Origin: Bradyrhizobium zhanjiangense
GTDB taxonomy: Bacteria; Pseudomonadota; Alphaproteobacteria; Rhizobiales; Xanthobacteraceae
DNA: 64,000 bases
Assembly (NCBI RefSeq): GCF_004114935.1
Contig: NZ_CP022221.1
Span: forward strand, 7,213,001 to 7,277,000
Direction: 5' to 3'
Positions within the stretch are counted from its first letter, which is position 1, and every line of letters begins with the position of its first letter. The notes under the pieces are model-generated. The model made no database searches. It was not told the origin of the DNA and saw only the letters and a list, made by a program, of their open reading frames with translations. Shown here in pieces: positions 35,386 through 43,125 of this stretch. The position numbers and the translations under genes are program-made.

Positions 35386-37770
35386 TTACTCCGCTGCCTC
35401 TCGCTGCGCGATCCTGCCAAGAAAGTCCTGTAATGCCTCTGCAATATCTGTTGTGTTTGCCTCTAGTGCGGCCGCCGCTCCTGACAGACCAGTGATGGCG
35501 CGCCCGCAGTTGGTGTCGATTTGACCAACGAAGTCCTTGATGGACTCTTGGTACTTGTTCGACTCCTCGATGATCGAACCGACGGCCGCCGCCAAAGACG
35601 CGTCGACACGTTCGAACTTGGCGGAATACTCGCTCCAGAGCGTCTGGAGTGCCTGGTGCTGGACGAGGAGCGACTCTGCGAGCTGTCGTGCTGCACCTTG
35701 GCTTTCGTGCAACTCGACGACGGAGGCGCGCAGTGACTGCGACATCTCTTGAGCTGACGTTGCGATCTGCGACGAGGCGTGCACAAGTGGCTGGGTTGCC
35801 GCCCCAACTGCCTCCGCGGCCTTTCCGAATGAAAGAGCGACGCTCTCGGAGCGCTCAGTGCTCAGGCGGAGGCCTTCCGCTTGGCGGCTCATGGCGGATT
35901 CCGTCTCCTTAAACGTGGAAGACAGTCGCTCAACGTCGGAACGCATAGTGGAAAGGACTTCACCCATCCCCGAGCGTAGCGCCTCCGCCGTGTGCGAGGC
36001 GGCCTTGGATGCGGCCTCCATGACCCCATCGAGGGCGGCGCGCGAGCGATCCACTGAGGCGTTCGCCTCGGACGCCGCCAGCTCGGTGACTTTGCGCATG
36101 TGCGATTGGAGGACTTCCATCTGCTCTTGAGAGCGCTGACGCATTTCCTCTTCGGCCACGCGGAAGCCCTCTGCCGCGCGCGCGACTTCTGTCCGGACAC
36201 CGTCGAGCATTTCCCCAATGCCCGAGCGGATGGCTCCGGCGCCGTCTTCGGAAGCCTTGGCCGTCGAGCTCGCCAGCTTCTCGATAACTTCACGAGATCG
36301 GGCGGCAGCTTCGGCGGATTCCCGCGTCATCACCTCCTGAAGGCTCGACATGACCTGCCCGAATCCATCCATCTGGCTTCCGACCTTGGCCAGCACGTCC
36401 CGCAGACCTTCCTCCATGATTCCCGTAGCGCTTTTCGACGCAGCTTCTGTACTAGCTTGGACCAGATGCCGAGCTTCCTGGGCAGCCGACGTGAGGGTTT
36501 GGACCGCATGCTCGACGGCTTCCTTTCCGCCGATGCTAGATTGCGAAAGCTTCTCGGTAGCATCCGCGACCAGACGCGCGAAGTTGTCGGTCGCGCTTTC
36601 GATCTTTGTCGCGAACGCGTCTCCTGTCGAAGCCAGCTTTTCCTGCATGGCCCGAATTACCTCGCCGCTGCTGGCAAGTGCGGCCGATATCTCGCGTAAC
36701 TCCCGACCAGCGCTGCCCTGGACTACTTCGCTAAATTGCTCCAGCAGCCCCTCAGTTCCAGTCTTGGTCGCGTTCTCCATCTGAGTGGCCGTAGCCTCGA
36801 GCGTTCTCGAGAGTGGCTCCACAGCTTGAGCGACTGCTGTTCCGATTGTGGGAGCGATCGCCTCCCCCAATTTCCGAAAGTACTGATCCGTATTCATCTC
36901 GCGCAGCTGCAGAAGCTGCTGCTGGCCAAGATCCAAATTTTTGATCGCCAGCGCCTGGGCCGAAACGGCCGACGTGCGCGCCTCCAACGCCCGGCAGAAA
37001 CGATCAAACCCCATATCGATGAGGATGCCATACGACCGAAAAAAGATGCTCAGAGCGATTGATGAGAAGAGGCCGGCAATGGACGTAGAGAACTTGAAGG
37101 TCGCGGCGTTCAGAAGCTCGCGCAAAGATTGCGTCATGTCGTTCGCGGAGGCGCCTGTGCCGTGGGAAGCCTTCGAGAGCGCGATCACCAACCCAATAAA
37201 CGTGAGGAGCAGACCGAGACCAACGAAATAGCCAGGAATGCTCGGCATAAGGCGCAGACTGAACATGTGCTCGCGCGCCAGGCCGGAATTGAAGAAGCTC
37301 TGGGGACGGACCGTCGCAAACCGAATAACCCGACCGTTCACTTTCTCGCTGACTTGGGTCTTTGAATAGGCGAACCAAGCAGCACCGATGAGCGGATCGA
37401 TTGCAAGCGACTGGTTAAGTGCGTCGTAGTTGGCCTCGAATTCCTTCTGGTCCTTCAATTTCTCCACCTTGCGTCGGGCACGCCATAGTAGGAAGCGAAC
37501 AGGAACCACGTCACCCAGAAGGAGCGCGAACGCGATTGCGACGGCACAGCGCACGATCTCTGATGCAAGTGCGTAGGCAAACTCGGGCCGGCTTACGTTA
37601 TCGATGTTACTTCGAGTGACTTCCTCGAGGACCTCGCGAACTAAAATGGGATTCGCGTGTTCCACGATGAGAGGCAGATGACCTGACATCACGTAGAACG
37701 CAACAAAGATACCGATGAGAATCGGCGCCCTGACGAATGGCGACCAAACCAGCTTTGCACTCGAGATCAA
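35386..37770 (-). CDS. zorA: ZorA: MotA/ExbB-like motor subunit of type I Zorya
   Basis: A 794-residue protein, the first gene of the operon. Four hydrophobic segments are visible: ~13-30, ~70-87, then the MotA-like pair PGYFVGLGLLLTFIGLVIAL (~178-198) and SIAGLFSSIALSIFF (~228-243). The remaining ~500 residues are an almost uninterrupted helical tail rich in Ala, Glu and Ser, in line with the long intracellular tail of ZorA that transmits phage sensing to the cytosol. The tail contains repeated patterns such as AASKAASHTAEALRSGMGEVL and a related SEDGAGAIRSGIGEML. Length is similar to the E. coli ZorA I recall (about 730). Confidence 0.88.
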   Translation of the reverse strand: MISSAKLVWSPFVRAPILIGIFVAFYVMSGHLPLIVEHANPILVREVLEEVTRSNIDNVSRPEFAYALASEIVRCAVAIAFALLLGDVVPVRFLLWRARRKVEKLKDQKEFEANYDALNQSLAIDPLIGAAWFAYSKTQVSEKVNGRVIRFATVRPQSFFNSGLAREHMFSLRLMPSIPGYFVGLGLLLTFIGLVIALSKASHGTGASANDMTQSLRELLNAATFKFSTSIAGLFSSIALSIFFRSYGILIDMGFDRFCRALEARTSAVSAQALAIKNLDLGQQQLLQLREMNTDQYFRKLGEAIAPTIGTAVAQAVEPLSRTLEATATQMENATKTGTEGLLEQFSEVVQGSAGRELREISAALASSGEVIRAMQEKLASTGDAFATKIESATDNFARLVADATEKLSQSSIGGKEAVEHAVQTLTSAAQEARHLVQASTEAASKSATGIMEEGLRDVLAKVGSQMDGFGQVMSSLQEVMTRESAEAAARSREVIEKLASSTAKASEDGAGAIRSGIGEMLDGVRTEVARAAEGFRVAEEEMRQRSQEQMEVLQSHMRKVTELAASEANASVDRSRAALDGVMEAASKAASHTAEALRSGMGEVLSTMRSDVERLSSTFKETESAMSRQAEGLRLSTERSESVALSFGKAAEAVGAATQPLVHASSQIATSAQEMSQSLRASVVELHESQGAARQLAESLLVQHQALQTLWSEYSAKFERVDASLAAAVGSIIEESNKYQESIKDFVGQIDTNCGRAITGLSGAAAALEANTTDIAEALQDFLGRIAQREAAE

Positions 37771-38333
37771 GAATAACGCCCCCAGAACTTATTCCGGACC
37801 GAAGCGCATACCCTGTGCTTATCGATCCTTGAATGATGGCCCTCTCACGCTTGCGGAGTTTTAGAAAGTGAGCTTAGGCGCGCTCGCGATTCGAACAATT
37901 AGTGAACGCGCTTGCCCGCATCGTCGGTCCGTTCTAAAGGCTGCGCGGGCCGCTGCAATCGCAACTTACGTATTGTCCCTAGCGCAACCGCGGCCAACTC
38001 GCGTAATCCAAAGGAAAAGTCGGACGCAGGGCGCTCACGTGGAATATGGCCTTAACTCCAAGCGGTAGCCTGTTGCCAGCCATGGGTCGCGCCCCAAACG
38101 TGACGACGGACACCAATAGCTAAAACCGAGAGGTCCAGAGAACGCACCGTTTATTCGGAAGCTGGCATCTATTCGCTCGCCAAAATGCTCTTGAAATATC
38201 CTTATTTGCATCCGTGATTATACGGGGGCCATTTCTAGTTCCGACATTGTCCACGCAACTCGCTGCGAGAATGCGCGTGATTGGCGTCCCTTTCGCCGGT
38301 GCATTGCCGGATCGGCTGCCTGCCTGATACAGC
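37771..38333. other. Upstream region of the Zorya operon
   Basis: About 560 bases with no convincing gene. The zorA promoter must lie here, but I cannot name it. The segment is enclosed by the zorA start and the right terminal array. Confidence 0.4.
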
Positions 38334-38441
38334 ACTGATAAGGTTTGGTCGCAAACGGGGGCAGTTTGTTTACTGATAAGGAGACTCTCAAATCCTATCC
38401 AGTTTCAGAACTGATAAGGTCTCTGCGAAACCCTTATCGGT
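38334..38441. repeat. Right terminal array: 38-bp direct repeats plus core site 3
   Basis: ACTGATAAGG occurs at 38334, 38372 and 38410, exactly 38 bp apart. The last copy is followed by a 12-nt spacer and the inverted arm CCTTATCGGT (38432-38441). The first unit (TTTGGTCGCAAACGGGGGCA) is clearly related to the reverse complement of the 22.1-kb unit (TTTAGTCGCAAATGGAGTCG). The core is outermost and the direct repeats lie inward, the mirror image of the left array. Confidence 0.85.
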
Positions 38442-38571
38442 ATGAGCAATCGAAGGAACGGTCGAAAGGCAGGCCAAGCCGAAACTCGGCTTAGCCCAGG
38501 TTGATACCAACTTCGCCAACTAGAGCCGACGTGAGCAACGAATGTCCAACGTCGCGCACTAGCGACTACAC

Positions 38572-38979
38572 TCATTCAAAATAGTGGACCAACTTTTTTA
38601 CCGCCCGCAACGGCACATCAAGCTCTTGCGCAAGCTCATCCATCGCTCGTAGTAGATCTTCAGCGATTAGCATAAACGAGAAAGGTTCACTGGCGCTATC
38701 CATTTGGCGATAATATTTCCGGATTCGCACCAACATCGCGCGTATTTTTTTCTGCTGTTCTAAATTCACATCCTCTTCGTCAGTGGCCTTAACTAATCCT
38801 TCTAAGTGGACCACAGCGTCCGATATCGAGCCTTGAAGGTCGGCAATGTCTTCGTACAAGCTATAGGCCCTGAAATGCGATTGTTGCAACAACTCCGAAG
38901 CACGCTTAGCTTCAGCCCACAGCGCATGCCCAGATAGAAATTGGCCACGCAACTTTTTCTGCTTCTTTTTCGATTTCAT
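38572..38979 (-). CDS. Hypothetical helical protein, 135 aa
   Basis: A 135-residue, all-helical, highly charged protein beginning with a lysine-rich segment (MKSKKKQKKLRGQF). It has no recognised domain, signal or cysteine pattern. It is less GC-rich than its neighbours, which suggests recent arrival. It sits alone between core sites 3 and 4 and so would be a single-gene cassette if those sites are recombination sites. Confidence 0.55.
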   Translation of the reverse strand: MKSKKKQKKLRGQFLSGHALWAEAKRASELLQQSHFRAYSLYEDIADLQGSISDAVVHLEGLVKATDEEDVNLEQQKKIRAMLVRIRKYYRQMDSASEPFSFMLIAEDLLRAMDELAQELDVPLRAVKKLVHYFE

Positions 38980-39123
38980 TTTGACATTCCAATCTTTGAT
39001 AGGGTTGAGATTCGCAACGGTCTTTGTCGTCGCGGACTACTTTACAAGATTGATTTTTGACTTATGCGTCCGGCCTCGTATCGAGCTTGCCCAGAGCGTA
39101 CGAATTGAACCATCCGCTTCATG

Positions 39124-39155
39124 ACTGATAAGAAAATTCTGATTTCCTTATCAGT
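39124..39155. repeat. Core inverted-repeat site 4
   Basis: Arm ACTGATAAGA (39124-39133), 12-nt spacer, arm CCTTATCAGT (39146-39155). No clear 38-bp accessory copy follows; only a faint resemblance exists to the right. A degenerate arm, CCTTTATCAGG, occurs near 39377. Confidence 0.75.
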
Positions 39156-39404
39156 CCCGGTCTTGGCCCAAAACGTCGCCCTCGTTGCTACGCATACGGA
39201 GCACGCGGGAGATCCTCCCCAGCCAGGGATGACTAGGTTTCGCGCTCCCTTGCTCTGCGTCTACGCGGCTGAGGTGCGCGCTACGCCAAGGCTGGCGCCA
39301 TGATCAAATCGACCGTCGGCACGGTGGTGATGCCGACGGCATTGTTGTGCAGACGCTATCAGAGATATCGGCCGTAGACGAACCTTTATCAGGACCGCTC
39401 GAGT

Positions 39405-39870
39405 TTAGTCCGGACTTGGAAAATTGCGAACGAGCTTGCCGTCCACCAATGCGCCACCCTTCCCTTCTGCATAGATTTCTCGTGCTTCACGAGCCAACAT
39501 GCCTTTCTCTACGACAAGCGGGCTATTTTGATACGAACCCCACTGCTTATGAAACGGCGCCACACCGGAACGGTGGCAGTCGGCGATGACGTCACGAACC
39601 CATTGCGTGGTCCATAGAACGGGCATCCGCCCCACTTTCCCTCCGCATATTAGCCATTCCGGCAGTAACCCATTGGAAGGCAATCGCATCGGCCCAAGAG
39701 CAGGCTCGTAAGAGATGAAGCGGACAACCGCTGGCACCTTCTTTAGACGTTTCCACCGGAGATCAAATCGCTTCTGATCTTCGGCCGTTGTCCGGCGAGA
39801 CTTTTTGGCAGCCAATCCACGGATTGAACGTATGATCGCACCATTCTATCTTTGAGTTTTCACCCAACAC
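39405..39870 (-). pseudogene. Broken DUF5131 (phage Gp37/Gp68-like) gene
   Basis: The N-terminal signature NSKIEWCDHTFNPWIGC is read in one frame (from a possible GTG at 39870). The C-terminal half is read in another: VPAVVRFISYEPALGPM, GLLPEWLICGG, and HRSGVAPFHKQWGSYQ. The whole is about half the normal length of ~240-280 aa, with an internal deletion and frame change near 39800-39830. Intact relatives are radical-SAM-like proteins of phages and bacteria, with the cysteine cluster normally lost here. It lies between core sites 4 and 5. Confidence 0.75.
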
Positions 39871-40095
39871 TAATCTCCACTGGTTCAGAGCATCGCTCTG
39901 CCCGAGACAACGGTCACGGTCCCATCCTTTACAAGCCTTTGCGGCAGACAATCTCGCCTTCTCTTTCTGAACGTGACTGAACTGCAATTTGCATTCGCCA
40001 TTGCGCAACTACGTTGCCCGAGCGGTCTGTGCACACCGTGCTGCACACTTTGCACATGACGAATCTTAGGCAGGCCGAGCGCACTGCAGCTGCGG

Positions 40096-40125
40096 ACTGA
40101 TAAGAAAATATTGAAGCTTATCGGT
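40096..40125. repeat. Core inverted-repeat site 5, upstream of the short recombinase
   Basis: Arm ACTGATAAGA (40096-40105), 10-nt spacer, arm GCTTATCGGT (40116-40125). Its spacer is two bases shorter than at the other sites. It ends 74 bp before the recombinase start codon, in the position an attI-like site or a promoter-overlapping control site would have. Confidence 0.65.
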
Positions 40126-40199
40126 CTGAGACATGCGAGATTTTCCCTTGCACGCAGAGGCTGATTGTCTAGAATCTTACTGTAACTGGTTTAAGTACG

Positions 40200-40775
40200 A
40201 TGGCCGGCAAGCAAGCCAAGACACTTTCGACTGATCATATCGACGATCTCTTGTTTTTCGCCGAGCGCTCTCGCCACCCACTTCGCAACCGTTTGGTCGC
40301 GCTACTCTCGGTCAAGGCTGGTCTTCGCGCCGCTGAGATAGCCAAGTTGACCTGGGCTATGGTGCTTGACCCAAGTGGTCAGGTCGGCTGCACGCTCAAC
40401 ATTTGCGACCATATCGCCAAGAAGCGCGGCGGCAGGTCAATTCCGATTCATCCGGATCTTCGCCAGGCGTTGATCGAGGCGCGACGAATGTGCGTTGGCC
40501 AAGGGCCCGTCATTAGATCGGAACGTGGCGGCGCAATGACGCCAATGAGCATTGTCGTTTGGTTCAACCGCGCGTTCAGCGAGCTCGGCTTCGAAGGCTG
40601 CTCCTCGCATTCCGGTCGCCGGACCTTCATCACGCGTGCCGCCCGCGTGGTGCACAAGGCAGGCGGCTCGTTGCGCGATGTTCAGCTGCTCGCAGGGCAC
40701 CGGTCCATTCAAACCACACAGCGCTACATAGATGGCGACAGTGACGCGCAGCGGAGGCTAGTATCACTGATCTGA
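40200..40775 (+). CDS. Short single-domain tyrosine recombinase
   Basis: A 191-residue site-specific recombinase consisting only of the catalytic domain; the usual N-terminal core-binding domain (~100 aa) is absent. Active-site positions are present: Arg43 in KAGLRAAEI, Lys74/75 in IAKKRGGRS, His137 and Arg140 in SSHSGRRTF, His167 in LLAGHRS, and Tyr176 in TTQRYIDG. Similar short integrases are common in Bradyrhizobium and have no known target that I recall. Its closeness to the dispersed ACTGATAAG sites makes them candidate substrates. No in-frame extension upstream would add a core-binding domain. Confidence 0.85.
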   Translation: MAGKQAKTLSTDHIDDLLFFAERSRHPLRNRLVALLSVKAGLRAAEIAKLTWAMVLDPSGQVGCTLNICDHIAKKRGGRSIPIHPDLRQALIEARRMCVGQGPVIRSERGGAMTPMSIVVWFNRAFSELGFEGCSSHSGRRTFITRAARVVHKAGGSLRDVQLLAGHRSIQTTQRYIDGDSDAQRRLVSLI

Positions 40776-40798
40776 TAACCAGCGCTCCTACTTCACGC

Positions 40799-41860
40799 TT
40801 GCCGGGAGATCGTTCCGGCAAGAAGTCGCGCGCGTTCAACAGAGGCTCCGACGCGTTTGCGCGCGCAGATGGGTTGATCCGGACCGTCTGTGCTGTGGCT
40901 GGGTCCATGTCGTTTCTCGACGAAATCGACGACGAAGTTCGAGAAGCCGGTCTGGACCGAGCCATTGCTTTGGGCAGTACGCCCCCGATCTTTGATTGGC
41001 TTTTGACGACGTTCAGTCTCCAGGGAGTTAGCGACAAGGTCGCCCGGAACTACGTTGCCAAGCACGGTGCGGCCTGTTGGGCCGACATCGAGGCCGCCAT
41101 TAGGGATGCGCCCTCCTGTCCAAAGCTTCGCAGCTACTGGCATTTCGAAGGCTGCCGCTACGACAAGACGAGCTTTACTTGCTCAGAGCCGGACCACATC
41201 GACGCGTGCCCCCTTCCGCGCCCCCGCTTACGCAACGGCCGCTTGAACAGTCTCGCTTGGGCCTTCGGCTTGTTTGTCCGCGACATCATGGGCGGAGACC
41301 TGGTCGGTTGGATCGACCACCAACTGGAGAGCGCGCAAGGCGCGAGTAGGCCGGAATTAGAGGCCGCACGGCAGGAAGCCCTGATTGGTCCGCTTCGGAA
41401 CATTTACGGCATCAGCGACAAGATTCTGACGATGACGCTGTCAACGCTTCTGATTGGCGCCCGCAACATTCGGCCGGTCTGGTTCGAGACTGGCAAAGCC
41501 ATGATCGCGGTGGACACGCTGGTCCATAATTGGCTCGTTCGAACCGGGATCGTACAGGAGTGCGGCGTGCCTCATGCCTTTGGTGCCGCCTGCTACGGCC
41601 GCGGCGGCTGCGCCGAAATCATTCGCACGGTGGCCGACCGTATCGATGCGAGCAGCTTCAATCGTGCATTTCCGCCATGGTTTCCCCGCTTCGTTCAAAA
41701 TAGCATCTGGAGGTTGTGTTCTGCCGATTTCCTCAACCTGTGCAACGGCAACAGAATTGACGACCGGCGCGCCTGTGAAATTGGCTATTGCCACCTGTAC
41801 CAAAGGTGCAGCCGAATACCACTAAGATTACCAAAAAACACTAATAAATCAATTATTTAG
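40799..41860 (+). CDS. Divergent HhH-GPD (endonuclease III-like) protein
   Basis: A protein of up to 353 aa, not obviously annotated by family. The middle-to-late part resembles the HhH-GPD glycosylase core: GISDKILTMTLSTLLIGA corresponds to the hairpin-helix-hairpin with Lys208 at the lyase position. MIAVDTLVHNWLVRTGI places Asp239 at the catalytic aspartate, as in the VDTH motif of Nth/MutY. The C-terminal cysteines (307, 315, 326, 331, 337) could form an iron-sulfur cluster, though the spacing is not the classical one. Four more Cys lie at 107-137. It begins 23 bp after the recombinase gene (TTG; an ATG at 40907 is possible), so the two are likely co-transcribed. Confidence 0.5.
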   Translation: MPGDRSGKKSRAFNRGSDAFARADGLIRTVCAVAGSMSFLDEIDDEVREAGLDRAIALGSTPPIFDWLLTTFSLQGVSDKVARNYVAKHGAACWADIEAAIRDAPSCPKLRSYWHFEGCRYDKTSFTCSEPDHIDACPLPRPRLRNGRLNSLAWAFGLFVRDIMGGDLVGWIDHQLESAQGASRPELEAARQEALIGPLRNIYGISDKILTMTLSTLLIGARNIRPVWFETGKAMIAVDTLVHNWLVRTGIVQECGVPHAFGAACYGRGGCAEIIRTVADRIDASSFNRAFPPWFPRFVQNSIWRLCSADFLNLCNGNRIDDRRACEIGYCHLYQRCSRIPLRLPKNTNKSII

Positions 41861-41885
41861 ATCGACGATACCGCCCACCATTTGC

Positions 41886-41914
41886 TTGAAGGCGCAGCAC
41901 GATTCGTCTATACT
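41886..41914 (+). promoter_or_regulatory. Sigma-70-like promoter
   Basis: TTGAAG, 17-nt spacer, TATACT. It precedes the two-hairpin leader and the gene at 42082, giving a predicted untranslated leader of about 160 nt. Confidence 0.5.
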
Positions 41915-41982
41915 CGTTCTACAAAGTCTAATAATGACTTTGCAATTTGTAATGGAGATAAATCCGTGATTTGTTTGCCTCA

Positions 41983-42068
41983 GCGGGCGCCTGGCCCGCC
42001 ACCATGGCCAAGCCATGACATCGTTAGAACCGCAGATCACGGGGCCCTATTGGGCCCCGTCTGCTTTT
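41983..42068 (+). terminator. Leader with two hairpins, the second terminator-like
   Basis: Hairpin 1: GCGGGC (41983) pairs with GCCCGC (41994). Hairpin 2: ACGGGGCCC (42039) pairs with GGGCCCCGT (42052) around TATT, followed by CTGCTTTT. Hairpin 2 has a 9-bp GC stem and a short T-rich tail, like an intrinsic terminator, and lies only 21 bp before the next start codon. It may be a transcription attenuator or the end of a small transcript. Confidence 0.5.
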
Positions 42069-42081
42069 GAGGAGGGGAAAC

Positions 42082-42651
42082 ATGGGAAAGCAGCCAGAGA
42101 AGAAGACGGCCAACGCAACGGACAAGCTGTTTGTCTTCGGCCTTGATGAAGACGGAAAGCCGAGGGGCGCACGGTTTGCGGAGTTCAACGAGAAAGTCGT
42201 CAGCGCCGCGGCGCAGATGAAGCTAGCGTCCGTGCACCCGGCCTCGCCAGCAGTCACTGAGATCGGCATGAAGCTGCCCGTTGGGAGACTATACGCCAGC
42301 GGCAAGGCATTCGTGCCACCGATCCGGCGGGACCTTCTGGGCAAGCTCAAAGCCGCGCTCGATGTGCCTGGCGACGAAAGTCAGGTACAACAGCCCGCCC
42401 CAGCGCCATCCCCCGAAAAGGCAAACGAAGGCGCCGTTGTTGCTGCTGGCCTACCACGAACGTGGGAGAGCATCGCTGTCGGCCAACTGGTGCTCGTCGA
42501 GGACGACGACCCCGGGTTTGGGTGGTGGCCTTGTTTGGTGACCCAGCGCCAGGGCCAGGTCTTAACGCTTCGGCTTCGCGACTACCCAGACAAGGGCACC
42601 TACGTCCGGCACATCGCTCAGGTGGGGCTTGTAAACCCCGGTCCAGAATAA
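42082..42651 (+). CDS. Two-domain hypothetical protein with PWWP-like C-terminus
   Basis: A 189-residue protein. The first ~95 residues (FVFGLDEDGKPRGARF, then KLPVGRLYASGKAFVPPIRRD) are shared with the protein at 44207-44551, so the two are paralogues. After a Pro-Ala linker, residues ~130-185 (VGQLVLVEDDDPGFGWWPCLV) have the look of a small Tudor/PWWP-type barrel, including a GWWP core. The start is set by GAGGAGGGGAAAC before the ATG at 42082. No known function; the C-terminal barrel suggests binding of nucleic acid or protein. Confidence 0.6.
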   Translation: MGKQPEKKTANATDKLFVFGLDEDGKPRGARFAEFNEKVVSAAAQMKLASVHPASPAVTEIGMKLPVGRLYASGKAFVPPIRRDLLGKLKAALDVPGDESQVQQPAPAPSPEKANEGAVVAAGLPRTWESIAVGQLVLVEDDDPGFGWWPCLVTQRQGQVLTLRLRDYPDKGTYVRHIAQVGLVNPGPE

Positions 42652-42668
42652 CCTGCTCGCTTAGCGCC

Positions 42669-42692
42669 AAGCCCGGACCACGGCCCGGGCTT
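42669..42692 (+). terminator. Hairpin terminator candidate
   Basis: AAGCCCGG (42669) pairs perfectly with CCGGGCTT (42685) around an 8-nt loop, 17 bp after the stop of the preceding gene. No T-tract beyond TT. Confidence 0.5.
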
Positions 42693-42768
42693 CGACCACC
42701 TGCCCCTGCCTGACGCTCAGCAGAGGCGAGCCAGGCCCACCAACCAACAGACATTATGGAGAACAGGC

Positions 42769-43098
42769 ATGTCCCTTCACACGGACCGGATACGCATGCT
42801 CAATGACGAACTTCGCCAGCACCTCCTCGGCGGCGGCGCCGTGATTACTACGGGGATCGCCGAACTAGGGGCTGAGGCCGTCAAACGTCTGGTCAAAACA
42901 ATTGCAGCGTTCGACGACTTTTGCCAGGCCAACGGTTCCTACCAAGAGCATGACTATGGTGTCTTTGAATTCGAGGGCACCCAGGTCGCGTTCAAAATCG
43001 ATTACTACGATAAATCGCTTACCTTTCATTCGCCCAACCCGGCAGATCCCTCCGTCACCGAACGGATAATCACGATCATGAGGGCGGACGAATACTAG
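42769..43098 (+). CDS. DUF3768 family protein
   Basis: A 109-residue protein of the DUF3768 family: RIRMLNDELRQHLLGGG, GIAELGAEAVKRLV, EHDYGVFEFEG, FKIDYYDKSLTFHSPNPADP and ERIITIMRADEY are all typical. The family is common in alphaproteobacterial plasmids and integrated elements and has no known function; it is often near ParB or replication genes. A GGAGAACAGGC sequence precedes the ATG. Confidence 0.82.
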   Translation: MSLHTDRIRMLNDELRQHLLGGGAVITTGIAELGAEAVKRLVKTIAAFDDFCQANGSYQEHDYGVFEFEGTQVAFKIDYYDKSLTFHSPNPADPSVTERIITIMRADEY

Positions 43099-43125
43099 CG
43101 CCCTCGCAATCGACCAAGCATACCC

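Noticed and set aside
40772..40780. CTGATAACC at the recombinase stop codon, resembling a core arm.
   Set aside because: No inverted partner follows at 10-14 nt and the sequence is partly coding; probably chance.
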